Shown here piece after piece: positions 6,588-7,098 of a stretch of 7,098 bases of DNA. The stretch spans positions 1 to 7,098 of the forward strand of contig DTSG01000536.1 in the NCBI GenBank assembly GCA_012965455.1. Reading direction: 5' to 3'. This stretch comes from Planctomycetaceae bacterium. GTDB lineage: Bacteria; Planctomycetota; Planctomycetia; Pirellulales; Pirellulaceae. The notes below the pieces were generated by a model. The model had not been told where the DNA came from and ran no database searches. It saw nothing but the letters and a program-made list of their open reading frames with translations. The position numbers and the translations under genes were made by a program. Each line of letters starts with the position of its first letter. The stretch's first letter is position 1.

Positions 6588-7098
6588 TTAGTGGGCCGCG
6601 TGAACGGACCCGTCGGCGTGAACATGGACATCGGCCTGTTGGCCACTAGCTGACTGTGCTTTTAGGACTCGGTTAAGTGACGCTGCTGAACCTTGAGCAA
6701 TATATGCGCCAGCTTGCACACTGTCGTCATTGGCTAACACGACAAACAAGCGATCTTCATGGATCACGTGTACTGGCAGACGCTGAAACAAATCTCCGTT
6801 TTGCCTAAAGACATATGCTTCCGGGCCTTCGCGCACGACCGCTGCGGCTGGTAGGACAATCACATCATGAAATTGCTCGACCGGCACTCGTACTCGTACA
6901 CGTTGTCCGGGCCGAAACCGCCAGACCATAAAGGATTGACCGGCATGCTCGTACGATCGTGACTGGTTGACTAGGGGTACGAAAAAATCAAATGTGCGGC
7001 TCGAGGAATCAATCGTGCTTGATAGGTGGCGAATCTGATACGCTTGTTCTAGGGCTGGCCAATGTTCGCTGTCATCTTCAGCAAATTCTACTTCCAGC
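6588..7098 (-). CDS. RND efflux adaptor (membrane fusion protein), C-terminal part, His-rich tail
   Basis: The last 169 residues of a CusB/HlyD-type periplasmic adaptor are present; the N-terminus is beyond the right edge. The segment STIDSSSRTFDFFVPLVN (27-44 of the fragment) followed by RPGQRVRVRVPVEQ (62-75) is the beta-barrel signature of these proteins. VLPAAAVVREGPEAYVFR (81-98) and the following strands form the membrane-proximal domain. The protein would bridge the RND pump encoded 20 bp downstream to an outer-membrane channel. The last 14 residues, DVHVHADGSVHAAH, carry four His and two Asp, a plausible metal-binding tail that supports metal export as the operon's role. An internal Met at 6929 is not the start: the frame stays open to the window edge and the family motif begins upstream of it. 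Confidence 0.9.
   Translation of the reverse strand, partial: LEVEFAEDDSEHWPALEQAYQIRHLSSTIDSSSRTFDFFVPLVNQSRSYEHAGQSFMVWRFRPGQRVRVRVPVEQFHDVIVLPAAAVVREGPEAYVFRQNGDLFQRLPVHVIHEDRLFVVLANDDSVQAGAYIAQGSAASLNRVLKAQSASGQQADVHVHADGSVHAAH

Overview
The window looks like a piece of a Planctomycetota-type (or related PVC bacterium) chromosome. The reasons are a large exported sulfatase with an added C-terminal domain, a CzcA/CusA-type metal efflux system with long non-standard inserts, and a tRNA gene without an encoded CCA end. This placement is an inference from protein style; no marker gene in the window proves it.

Left part, + strand (1-2446): the last 46 codons of an unidentified gene overlap by four bases (ATGA) with a 768-residue exported sulfatase, so the two are probably co-transcribed and translationally coupled. 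The sulfatase stop lies 3 bp from the end of a convergent gene.

Middle part, - strand (2450-3010): this is the most unusual region. Read in the direction of transcription it holds a good sigma70-like promoter; a broken 5' half of a tRNA-Asn gene in which six bases of the anticodon arm are replaced by a 15-base palindrome; an intact tRNA-Asn(GTT); a strong Rho-independent terminator; a small GIY-YIG nuclease gene; and a second copy of the tRNA T-arm and acceptor 3' strand. That copy is read in frame as part of the nuclease C-terminus. The nuclease gene is therefore bracketed by a 24-bp direct repeat of tRNA sequence, in the manner of elements that insert into tRNA genes and restore the tRNA. 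I regard this as a candidate minimal tRNA-targeting GIY-YIG element. The 134 bp from 2969 to 3102 holds the tRNA promoter and otherwise no gene or clear terminator that I can see.

Right part, - strand (3103-7098): an efflux operon. A periplasmic adaptor (membrane fusion protein, truncated by the window edge) with a His-rich C-terminal tail is followed after 20 bp by a 1154-residue RND pump of the heavy-metal class (GTG start). They would work together, with an outer-membrane channel probably encoded upstream and outside the window, to expel metal ions or other cations. The His-rich tail supports a metal substrate but does not identify the metal.

The tRNA locus thus separates two unrelated functional blocks that converge on it, which fits a tRNA-associated insertion hotspot.
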